A stretch of 64,000 nucleotides of DNA from Alkalihalobacillus sp. CinArs1 (GTDB lineage Bacteria; Bacillota; Bacilli; Bacillales; Guptibacillaceae). The notes beneath the pieces were generated by a model. That model saw only the letters and a list, made by a program, of their open reading frames with translations. It did no database searches and was not told the origin of the DNA. The stretch spans positions 1-64,000 of the forward strand of contig NZ_CANDOB010000001.1 in the NCBI RefSeq assembly GCF_947387515.1, read 5' to 3'. Every line of letters starts with the position of its first letter. Position 1 is the stretch's first letter. Both the position numbers and the translations under genes were made by a program. Below, piece by piece: positions 63,838 to 64,000 of this stretch.

Positions 63838-64000
63838 CTATTTTTGGCTGAATAACTTTGCAATGGAAGCGAAATCCAAAGGTATGTTTTTATTCACGAT
63901 GGCCTTTACGATCCGGTCTTCCTTTTCTTTAGATACCTGCACGTTGGCTACACGAGCAACGTTTGCAATTAGCCTTCGCACAGTTCGTTCATCTGAAAAG
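63838..64000 (-). CDS. spoVIF: Stage VI sporulation protein F (3' part)
   Basis: The C-terminal 53 residues of a protein cut by the window edge: FSDERTVRRLIANVARVANVQVSKEKEDRIVKAIVNKNIPLDFASIAKLFSQK, stop at 63838. The pattern (VSKEKEDRIVKAIVN, PLDFASIAKLF) matches SpoVIF, a small protein needed for late coat assembly in Bacillus. The 5' end lies beyond 64000. Confidence 0.82.
   Translation of the reverse strand, partial: FSDERTVRRLIANVARVANVQVSKEKEDRIVKAIVNKNIPLDFASIAKLFSQK

Overview
This window is a block of core chromosome from a spore-forming Firmicute of the Bacillaceae. The low-to-moderate GC content, strong AGGAGG-type ribosome sites with many TTG/GTG starts, small acid-soluble spore proteins, SpoIVA, RacA, CotF-like coat proteins and bacillithiol genes all point that way. 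From recU/ponA to spoVIF the gene order closely follows Bacillus subtilis (ponA-nth-dnaD-asnS-aspB-dinG-pan-birA-cca-bsh-dapB-qcr-aro/trp-ndk-men/hep-mtr-hbs-spoIVA). A relative such as Fictibacillus or another Bacillus-like genus is an inference; no species can be named from the sequence alone.

Layout. 1-355: four minus-strand tRNAs (Met, Pro, Arg, Leu). 500-11200: a looser accessory stretch with a lone kynureninase, two CotF-like coat genes, an AGCS symporter, a YjcZ-type peptide, a long palindromic repeat, a nucleotidase/flavoprotein pair, a D,D-carboxypeptidase, two SASP genes, small unknowns, YppE, RacA and YppC. 11200-24000: recU-ponA (plus) against ypoC-nth-dnaD, asnS-aspB-ypmB-ypmA, a secreted metallo-beta-lactamase-fold protein and dinG. 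24000-33000: panBCD behind a structured leader, then birA-cca-bshA-bshB1-mgsA-dapB-ypjD and divergent ypjC. 33000-42000: a zinc membrane protease, ypjB, ypjA, the cytochrome bc complex qcrABC, ypiF, a GNAT gene, ypiB, TPR protein ypiA and an unrecognised gene with a cre-bearing leader. 42000-54500: the aromatic supraoperon aroF-aroB-aroH-trpEDCFBA-hisC-tyrA-aroE. 54700-64000: an amidase, ndk, heptaprenyl/menaquinone genes, mtrAB, hbs, spoIVA, yphF, yphE and the 3' part of spoVIF.

How it works together. The trp genes carry a textbook TRAP-controlled leader: a promoter overlapping the aroH stop codon, eleven regularly spaced (G/U)AG triplets, a competing antiterminator and an intrinsic terminator. 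TRAP itself (mtrB) is encoded about 8 kb away with folE, so sensor and target lie in one window. trpG is absent from the operon, as in other Bacillus that share a glutamine amidotransferase with folate synthesis. The hepS-menG-hepT genes make the menaquinone side chain and final methylation, and the quinol feeds the qcrABC complex also present here.

Most of the window is ordinary core genome. I did not find a clearly new multi-gene system. The items most worth a second look are a secreted metallo-beta-lactamase-fold protein with its metal ligands lost, the palindromic repeat family, the cre palindrome inside a terminator-like leader hairpin before an unrecognised gene, the pan leader, and a short conserved-looking ORF at 7411-7575.
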